Assembly: GCF_029633865.1 (NCBI RefSeq)
Contig: NC_079217.1
Span: 60,356,993 to 60,420,992 of the forward strand
DNA: 64,000 nt
DNA from: Lampris incognitus
Lineage: Eukaryota; Chordata; Actinopteri; Lampriformes; Lampridae
Reading direction: 5' to 3'
Each line of letters begins with the position of its first letter. Position 1 is the first letter of the stretch. A program made the position numbers and the translations under genes. Shown here piece after piece: positions 11,801 through 21,834 of this stretch. The notes under the pieces were generated by a model. It saw only the letters and a program-made list of their open reading frames with translations. It made no database searches and was not told where the DNA came from.

Positions 11801-14800
11801 TGGCAGGAGAGCTACACGTCAGGCCAGGACTCCACAGTCTACACCACCTACAGGCCAGTGGCCACTCTTTCAAGGATGAGGATGTGCACATCCTTGATAG
11901 GGAGGAACGCTGGTTTGAATGGGGAGTCAAAGAGGCCATCTATGTGAAGAGGGAATGACCATCCCTGAACCGGGGAGGGCAAGAGTACATCTGTCACCAT
12001 CTTACAATGCTGTGATTGTGACTATTCCCCAGTCCTCTGTGAATAGTACACATGGTCATTCTAACTCTAGTTAATGGTCACGCCCATATTTGCATATAAA
12101 ACTGGTCATTGGTTTGGGTCGTTATGCAACTGGTTTATAAGGGTGGGGATACCTGCAGTCACTGTGTTGTTTATAAGGGTGGGGACCCCTGCCGTCACTG
12201 TATTGTTTATAAGGGTGGAAATACCTGCAGTCACTGTGTTGTTTATAAGGGTGGAAATACCTACAGTCACGGTGTTGTTTATAAGGGTGGTGATACCTGC
12301 AGTCACGGTGTTGTTTATAAGGGCGGGGACACCTGCAGTCACTGTATTGTTTATAAGGGCGGGGACACCTGCAGTCACTGTATTGTTTATAAGGGCGGGG
12401 ACACCTGCAGTTAGTTGAGACTGAAGAGATCGCTTAGTTGAGTGATGAAACGTTTCTGTCGATAAACGTTGTGTCCAGATGAACTGAATCAACCTTCTTT
12501 GATTTTCTTACCTGGATTATTGAGACATGTTTTACATTTCTATAATAATGTTTTACTCTTCCTGACAAACGCATTATTTTTTTTTAGTAATATCCTCCTA
12601 CACTTGCAAACATACACTAACGAAAATGTCCAATGAATGAGGAGGGAGATTGTAATTAGATGACGGATCTTTTATCACCAAACTGAAACTAGCCAATAGC
12701 ATATCCACTTCCATATTCCTCTAAAAATGCCTGGCAATAATTGGCTGTCAATCAAATCAATCTCCCTCCCATCACAGAACCCCACCCGACAGTTGTTTCA
12801 TTTGGATATATGGCAAACTGCAGAGGTTTCCAGTGCTTTAAATATTGTTTTATGGGACCTTTATAAAATGGTGTGCTGAGAGGCATATCTACTGTCACAA
12901 TATCTATATGTACTATAGCTACCGCCACTATATCTATACTATATCTATGTGTACCATATCTATGGTCACTTTATCTATACTCTCTCTCTCTATATATATA
13001 TATGTGTACTAGATCTACTGTCACTTTATCTGTATATCTATGTACTACAGCTACCGCCACTATATCTATACGATATCTACACTACCGTTCAAAAGTTTGG
13101 GATCACCCAAACAATTTTGTGTTTTCCATGAAAAGTCACACTTATTCACCACCATATGTTGTGAAATGAATAGAAAATAGAGTCAAGACATTGACAAGGT
13201 TAGAAATAATGATTTGTATTTGAAATAAGATTTTTTTTACATCAAACTTTGCTTTCGTCAAAGAATCCTCCATTTGCAGCAATTACAGCATTGCAGACCT
13301 TTGGCATTCTAGCTGTTAATTTGTTGAGGTAATCTGGAGAAATTGCACCCCATGCTTCCAGAAGCAGCTCCCACAAGTTGGATTGGTTGGATGGGCACTT
13401 CTTTGAGCAGATTGAGTTTCTGGAGCATCACATTTGTGGGGTCAATTAAACGCTCAAAATGGCCAGAAAAAGAGAACTTTCATCTGAAACTCGACAGTCT
13501 ATTCTTGTTCTTAGAAATGAAGGCTATTCCATGCGAGAAATTGCTAAGAAATTGAAGATTTCCTACACCGGTGTGTACTACTCCCTTCAGAGGACAGCAC
13601 AAACAGGCTCTAACAGGTACTATTTAATGAAGATGCCAGTTGGGGACCTGTGAGGCGTCTGTTTCTCAAACTAGAGACTCTAATGTACTTATCTTCTTGC
13701 TCAGTTGTGCAACGCGGCCCCCCACTTCTTTTTCTACTCTGGTTAGAGCCTGTTTGTGCTGTCCTCTGAAGGGAGTAGTACACACCGGTGTAGGAAATCT
13801 TCAATTTCTTAGCAATTTCTCGCATGGAATAGCCTTCATTTCTAAGAACAAGAATAGACTGTCGAGTTTCAGATGAAAGTTCTCTTTTTCTGGCCATTTT
13901 GAGCGTTTAATTGACCCCACAAATGTGATGCTCCAGAAACTCAATCTGCTCAAAGAAGTGCCCATCCAACCAATCCAACTTGTGGGAGCTGCTTCTGGAA
14001 GCGTGGGGTGCAATTTCTCCAGATTACCTCAACAAATTAACAGCTAGAATGCCAAAGGTCTGCAATGCTGTAATTGCTGCAAATGGAGGATTCTTTGACG
14101 AAAGCAAAGTTTGATGTAAAAAAAATCTTATTTCAAATACAAACCATTATTTCTAACCTTGTCAATGTCTTGACTCTATTTTCTATTCATTTCACAACAT
14201 ATGGCAGTGAATAAGTGTGACTTTTCATGGAAAACACAAAATTGTTTGGGTGATCCCAAACTTTTGAACGGTAGTGTATATGTACTATATCTACTGTCAC
14301 TTTATCTATACTATATCTATATGTACTATATCTACTGTCACTTTATACTATATCTATATGTACTATATCTACTGCCACTTTATACTATATCTATATGTAC
14401 TATATCTACTGTCACGATATCTACACTATATCTATATGTACTATATCTACTGTCACTTTACATCAAGGCAACAGGCGCCTCATGTCAACATGACGTTCGG
14501 CATCATTTCCTGTCTTCTCAGATCCAATTTATGATAACATCCATCAACAAGATGTAGCTATCAATCGAAGCTGAGACTCGTGGTTTCTAAATTACATAAC
14601 AGTATTAAAAACCGACGACCAAAAACGTACATTTCTGCTTATATAAAGCCTCGAGTCGGGGTCTTATAGCGCCCCGGCAGTATGCCAGAGGCGTTAACTC
14701 CGATGAGAACTCCGTTTTCCCCACAGGACCATCAGGCAGGATTTGTTAACACCCCCCTAACAAAAACTGGAAAAAAGTGCTGTGTGCTGCACACTGGGTC

Positions 14801-15064
14801 CCCGAGGATGGGAGCGTCTCAAGACCAAGGGCCACTTCAAATAATACAAGTTTACTTACTGTAATAAGGTCATTCCCCTGAGCCATTCCTCTTTTGTAAA
14901 GAAGCCCATACTTGATGCCTCGAGTTGCCAGGCCAAGACCAACATGATGATCTGAGAGAAAGCGAGAGAGGAAAAAATATCCTGGATGAAATTTATATCG
15001 ATATATATTTACACTGAACAGAGTTCTCAGATTGTGAAAAAACAGTCACGTTGTTGCAACAGTG

Positions 15065-15108
<44 letters not shown>

Positions 15109-18100
15109 ATGTATGTGTATGTGTGTGTGTGTGTAAATGGAGGCTAGTTGAGGGCAGAAACTCTCCAACGAAATTGATTACTGCTGGAGACCTTCAGTGA
15201 AATGAGTCCACCAGCAGATCGGAACAAAAAACAGTCAGCCAAAGGAACTCACATTCTCTGGTTCAACACCGATGTCCTCACAGAACTTCTCCATACCCTC
15301 TGGGCCCACCACTTCATCTGGGCCGGCATACTCGCTGAACCAGGCCAGGCACTTATTGTTGGAAAACGGCTTGTCGGCAGTGATGTGTCTGGATCCGTGG
15401 ATGCGAGGCCTGGTGAAACTGGACCACATACAGAGTGTTCTGGTAAACAGTCTTGAGGTTCGCTCCACCCATTTGGAGAAACACAAACAGATACCCAAGC
15501 TTTCTTTCAAAGGGAAGAATATTTGATTATCGTTTTTCAAAACAACATCTCATGTTCTCTCTCGTTTGAGGGTTACTTCGACATGTAATCTCTATTTCTT
15601 TCTTTTTGGAATTTCCCCCTTCTTTCTCCCCAGTTGTACCCGGCCAATTAGCCCACTCTTCCGAGCCGTCCCAGTCACTGCTCCACCTCCTCTGCCGATC
15701 CAGGGAGGGCTGCAGACGACCACGTCTCCTCCCGTACATGTGGAGTCGCCAGCTGCTTCTTTTCACCTGACAGTGAGGAGTTTCACCAGGGGGACATAGC
15801 ACGTGGGAGGATCACACTATTCCCCCCCCCGGAACAGGTGCCCCGACTGACCAGAGGAGGCACTAGTGCAGCGACCAGGACACATACCCACATCCGGCTT
15901 CCCACCCGCAGACATGGCCAATTGTGTCTGTAGGGACGCCCGACCAAGCCAGAGGTAACATGGGGATTCGAACCGCCCATCCCCGTGTTGGTAGGCAGAA
16001 TAGACCCCTATGCTACCTGGACGCCCCGTTCGATCCTCGTCCTCACTGTGAACTGAGGCCTATTCTGAGTAAGAAGACATATATGTGCTGACAGCTGTAT
16101 GAGCCCAGCAAAGTAGAGAGGGGCACAGCTAAGAACACCCCTCCCCACAAACACATATCACCTATCCCCCTCCACTATGAACCAAGCAATCCAATCACAC
16201 ACACACACACACACACAAGAATATGAGGGTTTAGCTCCATGTGCTGCCAGGTGTAGGATAACCCTGCTACCTTTAGTCCACAACCACACACTCATCCACG
16301 ACACTGCTGAACTTGTGGACTGCTTCAGGTATCTTGGACTGACTCTGGTCAGTAGACTCAGTTTCGACCAACACACCGCTGACAACCATAAACACCGCTG
16401 AAGACTAGCATTCTTAAATTCAAGGCACTTTCTGTGGAACCGCTCCCTCTCTTACCGCTGTACGAAAGTATAATTCAACCCATACTACTTTACTGAGTAC
16501 TCCCCGTTTCTTCACCATCTTAACAGTCACCGATTGGAACCGGCTCATCCGTATCATCCCACCCAAAATCAACAGCCTTCTCACCCCCAACCTATCAGAC
16601 CTCAACCTACCAGACCTCAACAGTGAAGCCATGATATGCAGAGCACAGGCATGCAGATTTCGTGCCTTTTTCTGAACTGACACTTGAACACATTAACAAT
16701 CCATAATCGATGAATTATACGACACGCAGGTTTTTCTCTGTTGAAGTTTTATTTAAACAATTCTAGCGGCACATTAGTGACGTGAAACTTTAATTCATGA
16801 AGCACAAACAGTTTAAACGGACAGAATAATAAACAATAAGGCTCTCGCTCAAAACGGCCGCTCCTTATTCAACAAACGGCACTGCCAAACAAAACGTTAT
16901 CTTATGGGGCACATCTCTAGACTAACAAAGCAGACGGAACCAAACCCACTTTTTAAATGAACACTACGTGCTGCGTATAAGGAAACTAAGAAATACTCTG
17001 AGGTTCTCCACAATTAACTTTAATCTTATTGGTTTGTATTTAAGAAAATGAACACATCTACACTGTCAGGATGGCTTCTTCCCTTGTTACACCAGTAGTT
17101 TTCCTGACCCGCCTAGGTGAAGGACGCCCTCTTGTGGTATAAATGTTAATATATGTGAGCTCCAGAGAAATGGTACACAAAACATACATTGTTGCTTAAT
17201 ACATTTTAATCGGTTAATTTCTCAATGGCAGTTAAGGATTAGTTAGAGCACTAGCCATAACTCAGGATCCCACTCACCCACATTCTCCACCTGCTGCCAT
17301 CTGGTGGCAGGTGCAGGTCCCTCACCTGGAGATGGACGGCTTTACAAGTTTTGTTCCTTCTGCCGTTGAAGTTCTAAACTTGTGTTAGTGCATTGTTGTC
17401 TCCCTGTTCTCTATGTATGTCCTGTGGTATGCATAGTATGTGTACATGTATTTACTGTATGTGAAGCTCTGTACAATAGCCTGGGTGCGTAAGATGGTGT
17501 TGTTCGACTTCCGACGTACGAGTACTTGCACAAGAACTTCCGGTCTGGTTCGTTGAGAGAAGATGGCTTTGTTTGACACTCGCTGTTTGCAGGACCTTCC
17601 TAAAGTCACGGTCAACGATGTACATCGCATCATCATGAGTGCTTCCTCAGTAGCTCAGATGCGCAAAAAAGAAAAGGGGTTTAAGGTGTATATTTCGAGC
17701 TACATCGACAACTACGAGGGTGAGTAACGGCGTCATTAGACGGCTCGATCAAGCGCCAGAAGCACATGAAATGCTCATAGGTAGCAAACCTTAGGACACA
17801 AGCCACAATACATGACATGGTACTTTCACACTGTATCTTCAGTACAGTTGTTTAAGTATGGCCCAGTACTTATTGCAACCTACTACGTGTGGGTGTGTGT
17901 GAGAGAGGCATGATGGGGGGTGGAGAGACCAAACAGGTGAGTTAATTTGGCAGGGGCGATAAAATAAAATAATACAAATCAGACATACCTGGTGTAAAAC
18001 CGAATGTCCTCATCGGAACCTGCGAATCGCCTCGGACTGAATTTGGGCCTGGAGCTGGACAGTCTCTAGTTGTTTCTGGGGCATTTCTATTTGTTTCCTC

Positions 18101-21098
18101 ATTGACTCATTTTGGGCCAGGGAGTCATCCAAAGGGGCAGGATTAAGAGCCATGCAACAGTCATGCTCTTGCAGGTAGCTGCTGACATCCATCTCATTAT
18201 CAGAGAAGTCCAGAGCTGGCAGAGGGGCGACAGCAGGACGCTCCCACACACCTAGCCTGGGTGCGGGTTTGGAGTACTCATTCCACGCAAAGAGTGTGGG
18301 GACAGCTCCTTTCTTGAGCCTCCTTAACACACCTGTAGCTGGCACAATGAAATCACCCGGTTCAAAATGCCGACTACACACTTTTGTACTCTTGGTACAA
18401 AAGTAATATAAAAAGTAATAAGAGGTAAATGCATCCCTCCGAAACTTCACTAGCCACTTAGCTTTCCTTCCAGTTATTAGAGAATGAATGCGTCGAATTC
18501 GCACACTGTGGCACACAACAGTGCTCAGTGGAGCCCGATTCACGGCGTTGATACTTGAACGCCCCTTTTTGCCCTGTTTGATTCATTGATTTTTTGGATG
18601 AAATTAAGATTTCGGACAACTAACTAATGATTCAGTAGGACATAAGCACCCGGTTGTACCAGAAGTTCTTATGCAAACAGACACACCCGGAAGTTCCGCA
18701 GCACGACATTAATGCACCGAGCCTATTAGTGAAAACAAATATCTTCTTGCAGGACAATAAAAGTATCTATCTACCTGAATCACAGAAAACCACTTCCAAC
18801 TTATCGGCTACCCAGAGATGTGGACTTGAGTTGGCGACATTGACACTCGAGTCACGCTTACATAGACTTCAGACTCAGCTTACAACTTGTCCTAAAGTGA
18901 ATTTAGACTCAACTTGGACTCGTCAGTAATGACTCGTAAACATTTAAGAGTCTTTGAATAAAAAAACAGTCAAATGCCATTGTGAAAATCTCTGCTACTA
19001 CTACTTTCGGCTGCTCCTGTTAGGGGGCGCCACAGCGGCTCATATGTTTCCATCTCTTCCTGTCCTCTACATCTTCCTCTATCACACCAGCCACCTGCAT
19101 GTCCTCCCTCACCACATCCATAAACCTCCTCTTTGGCCTTCCTCTCCTCCTCTTCCCTGGCAGCTCCATATTCAGCATCCTTCTCCCAATACACCCAGCA
19201 ACTCTCCTCCACACATGTCCAAACCATCTCAATCTTGCCTCTCTTGCTTTGTCTCCAAACTGTCCGCCTGAGCTGTCCCTCTAATATACTTGTTCCTAAT
19301 CCTGTCCTTCTTCGTCACTCCCAATGAAAATCTTAGCATCTTCAACTCTGCCACCTCCAGCTCCACCTCCTGTCTTTTCGTCAGTGCCACTGTCTCCAAA
19401 CCATATAACATAGCTGGTCTCACAACCATCTTGTAAACCTTCCCTTTAACTCTTGCTGGTACCCTTCTATCACAAACCACTCCTGACACTCTTCTCCACC
19501 CACTCCACCCACTCCACCCTGACTGCACTCTCTTCTTCACCTCTCTTCTGCACTCCCCGTTACTTTGGACAGTTGACCCCAAGTCTTTAAACTCATATGT
19601 CTTCGTCACCTCTACTCCTTGCATCCTCACCATTCCACTGTCCTCCCTATCATTCTAGCATATGTATTCTGTCTTGCTCCTACTGACTTTCATTCCTCTT
19701 CTCTCCTGTGCATACCTCCACCTCTCCAGGCTCTCCTCAACTTGCACCCAACTCTCGCTACAGATCATAATGTTCCAAATGCCATTGTGAAAATCAGGTG
19801 AAAAATTTCTGGCCCCCATCGCTATAACCATCACACTACGATCCAAAGTAATCACAACACCAATGCACTGTTTACCTTCTGTGGCGTGGGTTCGACCACT
19901 GCTTCAAAGACTTGAAGTTCAGTGAGCCTAAGAAGAGGATTGCTACACGTAAAGAATGCAGCACTAAAATTAAAGGTGCTGGAACAACATCAAAACTTTA
20001 TCCAACACCTCAAACCTCATCCAGACAAGTCAGTCACTTAACCTAGCAAGCCTAGCCATGGCTGTTAACTATTGTAATCTGTTGGCACTTTGTTCAAATT
20101 ACATTAACATTTCAGAGTATGGCAATATCATGTCACTATTGGGGTGGTGGGGTGGTTATGAGCAGAAAAATAATAAAATTTTGTGAATACAATGCCCATT
20201 AGTGTAGTTCCATACAATGATGGACAACATCAATCAGTCGCCACATCCTATATCCTCAACTAACAGTCTTGTTGAAACTCTAGGAACAGCCAGGGCAGCA
20301 CGGTGGCCCAGTGGTTAGTGCCGTCGCCTCACAGCAAGAAGGTCCTGGGTTCAAAACCCAGGCCGTGAGGGGTTTGTATGTTCTCTCCGTGTCTGCGTGG
20401 GTTTCCTCTCCGGGTGCTCTGGTTTCCTCCCACCATCAAACACATGCATGGTAGGGTTAATACTACTACCTAAGCCCCTGACCAAGGCAATAGGAAAAAA
20501 AGAACTGGTGTCTGTCTCCGGGTGCTACACTGTGGCTGCTCACTGCTCCTTGCAGAAAACAAATTTTGCTGTATGTATGTACAACAACAAATAAAGTGTC
20601 TTCTTCTTCTTCCTACTGTTGTTAAAGCCACAAAATGTTGAAGACTGGCAGCGTGACTCAGACTTGTAACCGAAGACTTTGAGACTCAGCTCGGACTTGA
20701 ATTTTATGACTTGTGAAGATCTTTGTGGCTACTAAGGGGGTCGGGTCAGCTGTTGACTTGCCCTCACCAGCTAACTAAGCAAACAACAGGATGAACCATC
20801 ATAACCGCACAATACATCTACAAACCAAACGCTCCCACAGAGATGGTAGAACAGGGGTTTGTGTAGATGTAAAGACAAACTGACATGCAAAACTGACAGC
20901 CTGACGCAATATCAATAGACATAGGACTACACCAAGAGTAGGCATTACTACTTAAACATGACAGGAATTTTGCATAAATCCCGTGGGATAAATAGCTTTT
21001 AGTCAGGGGGCACGCGTGTTTCTTTACCTGGAAATCTTACGCTTATGAAGCTCATTGTCATCTGAACCAGGGAACTTTCTCTTCTTCTTAACTGGCAT
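5244..21098 (-). CDS. dcun1d5: DCN1-like protein 5, neddylation co-E3 (complete, 7 coding exons)
   Basis: Joining 21098-21028, 15418-15253, 14951-14860, 10590-10482, 9999-9895, 9407-9305 and 5335-5244 gives 738 nt, 245 residues and a stop, with every junction GT-AG and in phase. The start MPVKKKRK is the known DCUN1D4/5 N-terminus, a basic nuclear-localisation-like stretch. The rest is the DCUN1 (PONY) domain, with landmarks [68 protein letters not shown] and [13 protein letters not shown]1-like proteins bind cullin WHB domains and acetylated UBE2M or UBE2F and speed NEDD8 transfer to the cullin. Residues such as [11 protein letters not shown] and [16 protein letters not shown] point to DCUN1D5; VFHQFLEQSKYK resembles DCUN1D4. 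The C-terminus is about 11 residues longer than in human. The exon with the ATG has its own acceptor upstream, so a further 5' exon is expected. Confidence 0.95.
5486..6028. repeat. 16-bp minisatellite
   Basis: About 34 tandem copies of a 16-bp unit near agccccatcagaataa, with variants at the fourth to eighth bases. It lies just inside the last intron of DCUN1D5, about 150 bp upstream (gene sense) of exon 7. It is not coding. Confidence 0.95.
6943..7230 (-). pseudogene. Frameshifted Myb/SANT-like DNA-binding domain remnant
   Basis: Reading minus from about 7220, the fragments [25 protein letters not shown] and [20 protein letters not shown] followed by [16 protein letters not shown] fit a Myb/SANT-like domain, but they fall in different frames with stops between them. 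Such domains accompany PIF/Harbinger and related DNA transposons. No transposase was found beside it. It lies in the last DCUN1D5 intron. Confidence 0.65.
7585..8560 (-). mobile_element. L1-clade LINE, 3' reverse-transcriptase tail (degraded)
   Basis: Minus-strand frames give [19 protein letters not shown], then [18 protein letters not shown], then [20 protein letters not shown] and a Phe/Trp-rich end, the order seen in the C-terminal part of fish L1 ORF2. Frames are broken between 8050 and 8300. A ~39-bp segment (gtccagaggtggacag region, about 8020-8095) is duplicated in tandem. Confidence 0.7.
8768..9075 (-). mobile_element. RTE-type LINE, 3' end fragment
   Basis: Minus frame encodes [19 protein letters not shown] and [19 protein letters not shown], the same C-terminal sequence as the copies at 18991, 33490 and 57291. 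The 3' end is a (TAG)n tail, seen as CTA repeats at 8768-8803. Flanks share aacataa, an imperfect duplication. Confidence 0.75.
9305..9407 (-). CDS. dcun1d5: DCUN1D5 coding exon 6
   Basis: Encodes [18 protein letters not shown], then [16 protein letters not shown] and the first base of a Trp codon completed in exon 7. Acceptor cccccag, donor gtgagt. Confidence 0.95.
9895..9999 (-). CDS. dcun1d5: DCUN1D5 coding exon 5
   Basis: Encodes [20 protein letters not shown] then [15 protein letters not shown], in phase 0 at both ends. The donor is gtatcg, followed in the sense strand by a (CT)n run. Confidence 0.95.
10482..10590 (-). CDS. dcun1d5: DCUN1D5 coding exon 4
   Basis: Encodes [20 protein letters not shown] then [16 protein letters not shown]. 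It begins with the third base of a Gln codon split with exon 3. Acceptor ttccag, donor gtgagt. Confidence 0.95.
10686..12520 (+). mobile_element. Penelope-like retroelement with inverted end segments
   Basis: A reverse-transcriptase relic (11040-11470) reads, across frames, [20 protein letters not shown]-type sequence, then [36 protein letters not shown] and PLEHKLG, characteristic of Penelope-like elements. A GIY-YIG endonuclease relic follows at 11755-11957 ([14 protein letters not shown] ... [20 protein letters not shown]), as is usual for this class. The left 260 bp (10686-10945) are the reverse complement of the right end (11985-12505). The region between RT and endonuclease carries frame breaks, so the element is dead. 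It lies in DCUN1D5 intron 3, opposite in strand. Confidence 0.8.
12130..12413. repeat. 36-bp minisatellite within the Penelope-like element end
   Basis: About eight copies of a 36-bp unit centred on gtttataagggtgggga and cctgcagtcactgt. The mirrored left end at 10760 holds only one copy, so the array expanded after the end segments formed. The repeat length divides by three, which produces long spurious open frames on both strands. Confidence 0.93.
12880..13077. repeat. Degenerate minisatellite, left part
   Basis: Variants of ctatatctatatgtac and tatctactgtcactttat repeat with a period near 37 bp. The array continues at 14277 on the far side of the palindromic Tc1 element, which split it. 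Confidence 0.8.
13080..14276. mobile_element. Palindromic Tc1/mariner element with two 5' halves
   Basis: Two near-identical arms of about 535 bp (13080-13615 and 13742-14276) point at each other around a 126-bp centre. Each arm starts with the terminal sequence cactaccgttcaaaagtttg and holds the start of a Tc1-type transposase, [18 protein letters not shown] and onward through a helix-turn-helix ([18 protein letters not shown]). The plus-strand copy starts at 13459; the minus-strand copy at 13897 runs further, through the centre. The catalytic part is absent. TA dinucleotides flank both outer ends (13078-13079 and 14277-14278), as expected for one Tc1-type integration. Few mismatches separate the arms. 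Confidence 0.9.
14277..14462. repeat. Degenerate minisatellite, right part
   Basis: Continuation of the array at 12880, with units such as tactatatctactgtcac. It ends against unique sequence at about 14462. Confidence 0.85.
14860..14951 (-). CDS. dcun1d5: DCUN1D5 coding exon 3
   Basis: Encodes [20 protein letters not shown] then [10 protein letters not shown] and two bases of a Gln codon. Acceptor tctcag, donor gtaagt. Confidence 0.95.
15253..15418 (-). CDS. dcun1d5: DCUN1D5 coding exon 2
   Basis: Encodes [19 protein letters not shown], then [19 protein letters not shown] and [18 protein letters not shown]. The acceptor gtccag is chosen because it restores the split Ser codon with exon 1 and matches the known exon layout of the human gene. 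Donor gtgagt. Confidence 0.92.
15608..16026 (-). repeat. SINE family B copy
   Basis: Reverse-oriented copy with the family B body and head ending at ctacctggacgcccc. No clear target-site duplication was seen. It lies in DCUN1D5 intron 1. Confidence 0.8.
16220..16690 (+). mobile_element. CR1/Rex-like LINE, reverse-transcriptase tail fragment
   Basis: Plus frames give [20 protein letters not shown], then after frame breaks [15 protein letters not shown]-like sequence, the pattern following the RT catalytic core in the CR1/L2/Rex1 group. Both ends are truncated. Assignment to a clade is tentative. Confidence 0.55.
17563..17719 (+). pseudogene. First exon of a YqaJ/SWIM-type gene of an ISL2EU transposon
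   Basis: An ATG at 17563 opens a frame of 52 codons, [20 protein letters not shown] continuing to [18 protein letters not shown], that ends at a good donor (gtgagt). The block resembles the N-terminal segment of fish proteins with a SWIM finger and YqaJ nuclease domain, but the nuclease itself is not in the window. ISL2EU DNA transposons are known to carry two genes, a THAP-containing transposase and a YqaJ nuclease. The THAP gene lies 270 bp away on the opposite strand, which supports the call. Confidence 0.55.
17988..18543 (-). pseudogene. THAP-domain transposase N-terminus, ISL2EU type, truncated
   Basis: The minus frame has [24 protein letters not shown] and [16 protein letters not shown], the middle and end of a THAP zinc finger. 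The expected paired cysteines at the start are not intact and an extra Tyr/Phe-rich stretch interrupts the domain. A coiled-coil-like region rich in Gln, Glu and Leu follows. One frame over, [11 protein letters not shown] is the conserved lead-in to DDE_Tnp_4 transposases and ends at a donor, but only about 270 bp separate it from the convergent gene, so the catalytic domain is missing. This is a non-autonomous remnant in DCUN1D5 intron 1, not a host THAP gene. Confidence 0.7.
18991..19775 (-). mobile_element. RTE-type LINE, 5'-truncated, with 20-bp duplication
   Basis: Minus frames give [73 protein letters not shown] and [19 protein letters not shown], the C-terminal region of an RTE-like reverse transcriptase. 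The 3' end is a short (TAG)n tail. A perfect 20-bp duplication at 18971-18990 and 19776-19795 shows the exact insertion limits. It interrupts an older DNA element that carries a BED finger. Confidence 0.88.
19880..20040 (+). pseudogene. BED-type zinc finger remnant of a hAT-like transposase
   Basis: The plus frame reads [20 protein letters not shown] then KIKGAGTTS, and one frame over [12 protein letters not shown]. This matches a BED finger, with the first Cys changed to Arg and a frameshift before the histidines. Flanking sequence at 18808-18960 and 20640-20720 is rich in gacttg and gactc motifs and probably belongs to the same old element. No catalytic domain was found. Confidence 0.6.
20293..20610 (+). 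repeat. tRNA-derived SINE, family C
   Basis: The head is like family A (cacggtggcccagtggtta, B-box ggttcaaaacc), but the body ends with ctccgggtgctacactgtgg, then aataaagtg and a CTT repeat. A reverse copy is at 55583. Confidence 0.8.
21028..21098 (-). CDS. dcun1d5: DCUN1D5 coding exon 1 (start codon)
   Basis: ATG at 21098-21096 gives [20 protein letters not shown] then KIS and two bases of a Ser codon, donor gtaaag. Upstream sequence to about 21136 is open in frame and ends at a pyrimidine-rich acceptor (tttcttcctcgtcag). An earlier exon therefore exists, either 5' UTR or additional N-terminal coding sequence; the family start at MPVKKK is preferred. Confidence 0.92.
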
Positions 21099-21834
21099 CA
21101 CTGACGCTTCTTTGTGCTTCACAAGCTGGGGTGCACCTGACGAGGAAGAAACAACTATCACAACCCAGATGACAATGAACCAGAGTGCTCTGGTATTCAT
21201 AATTAAAATGAAAGAGGTATCGTATACTATACCTGTGTATTTCTTGCCTCCCTGTCCATTCAGATTCTATGATGTGTAAAAAAAGACACAGAGGATTGGT
21301 TCACTGCACAGAGTACTGGCTACTGAAACACTTAAAATCTATAGTGAGTGAAATTGCATAATCAATAATTTTACTGTATAAAAAATACCATAAGAACATA
21401 ACTGTCTATCAGCTACTTTAAAAAAAATGGAGGGCTACTTACAACTTTATCCAGTGTTTTAGGTACTGTATTATTACCGGCCAGTCTTTCCGCTTGGGTT
21501 GGCTCCTACATCACAAACAAGCAATACAGAATGACAACACTGTGAGCTTGTCAATGTCAGCACTGGACAACAGAGAAATGGGCCAACCATGCAGCTCTGT
21601 TATCGACAAATTAATGGATTAATCAGCCGATCACATTCACTGACCAGGATCTATATATATAGCTTTCAAGGAGCGGTGCACTGGTCAAACATGCCCCAGT
21701 GGTGAACCACACTCTGGGCCCTCAGCTGCCAGCATATTAAAGTGCAACTTCTCCTCAAGGTCCGTCTAACTCTACCCACTGCATAATTTTGAAAAATGCT
21801 TAAAAGTGGGCAAGGGGCTGGGGAGGATTCAATT

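Noticed and set aside
12074-12492. Repetitive open frames such as [11 protein letters not shown] repeats, resembling a Cys-rich repeat protein
   Set aside because: The 36-bp minisatellite unit is a multiple of three, so all frames stay open; no start context, splice site or homologue supports a protein.
18010-18543. A possible host THAP gene
   Set aside because: The zinc-finger cysteines are incomplete, and the frame leads into a transposase motif ([11 protein letters not shown]); it fits a transposon remnant better.
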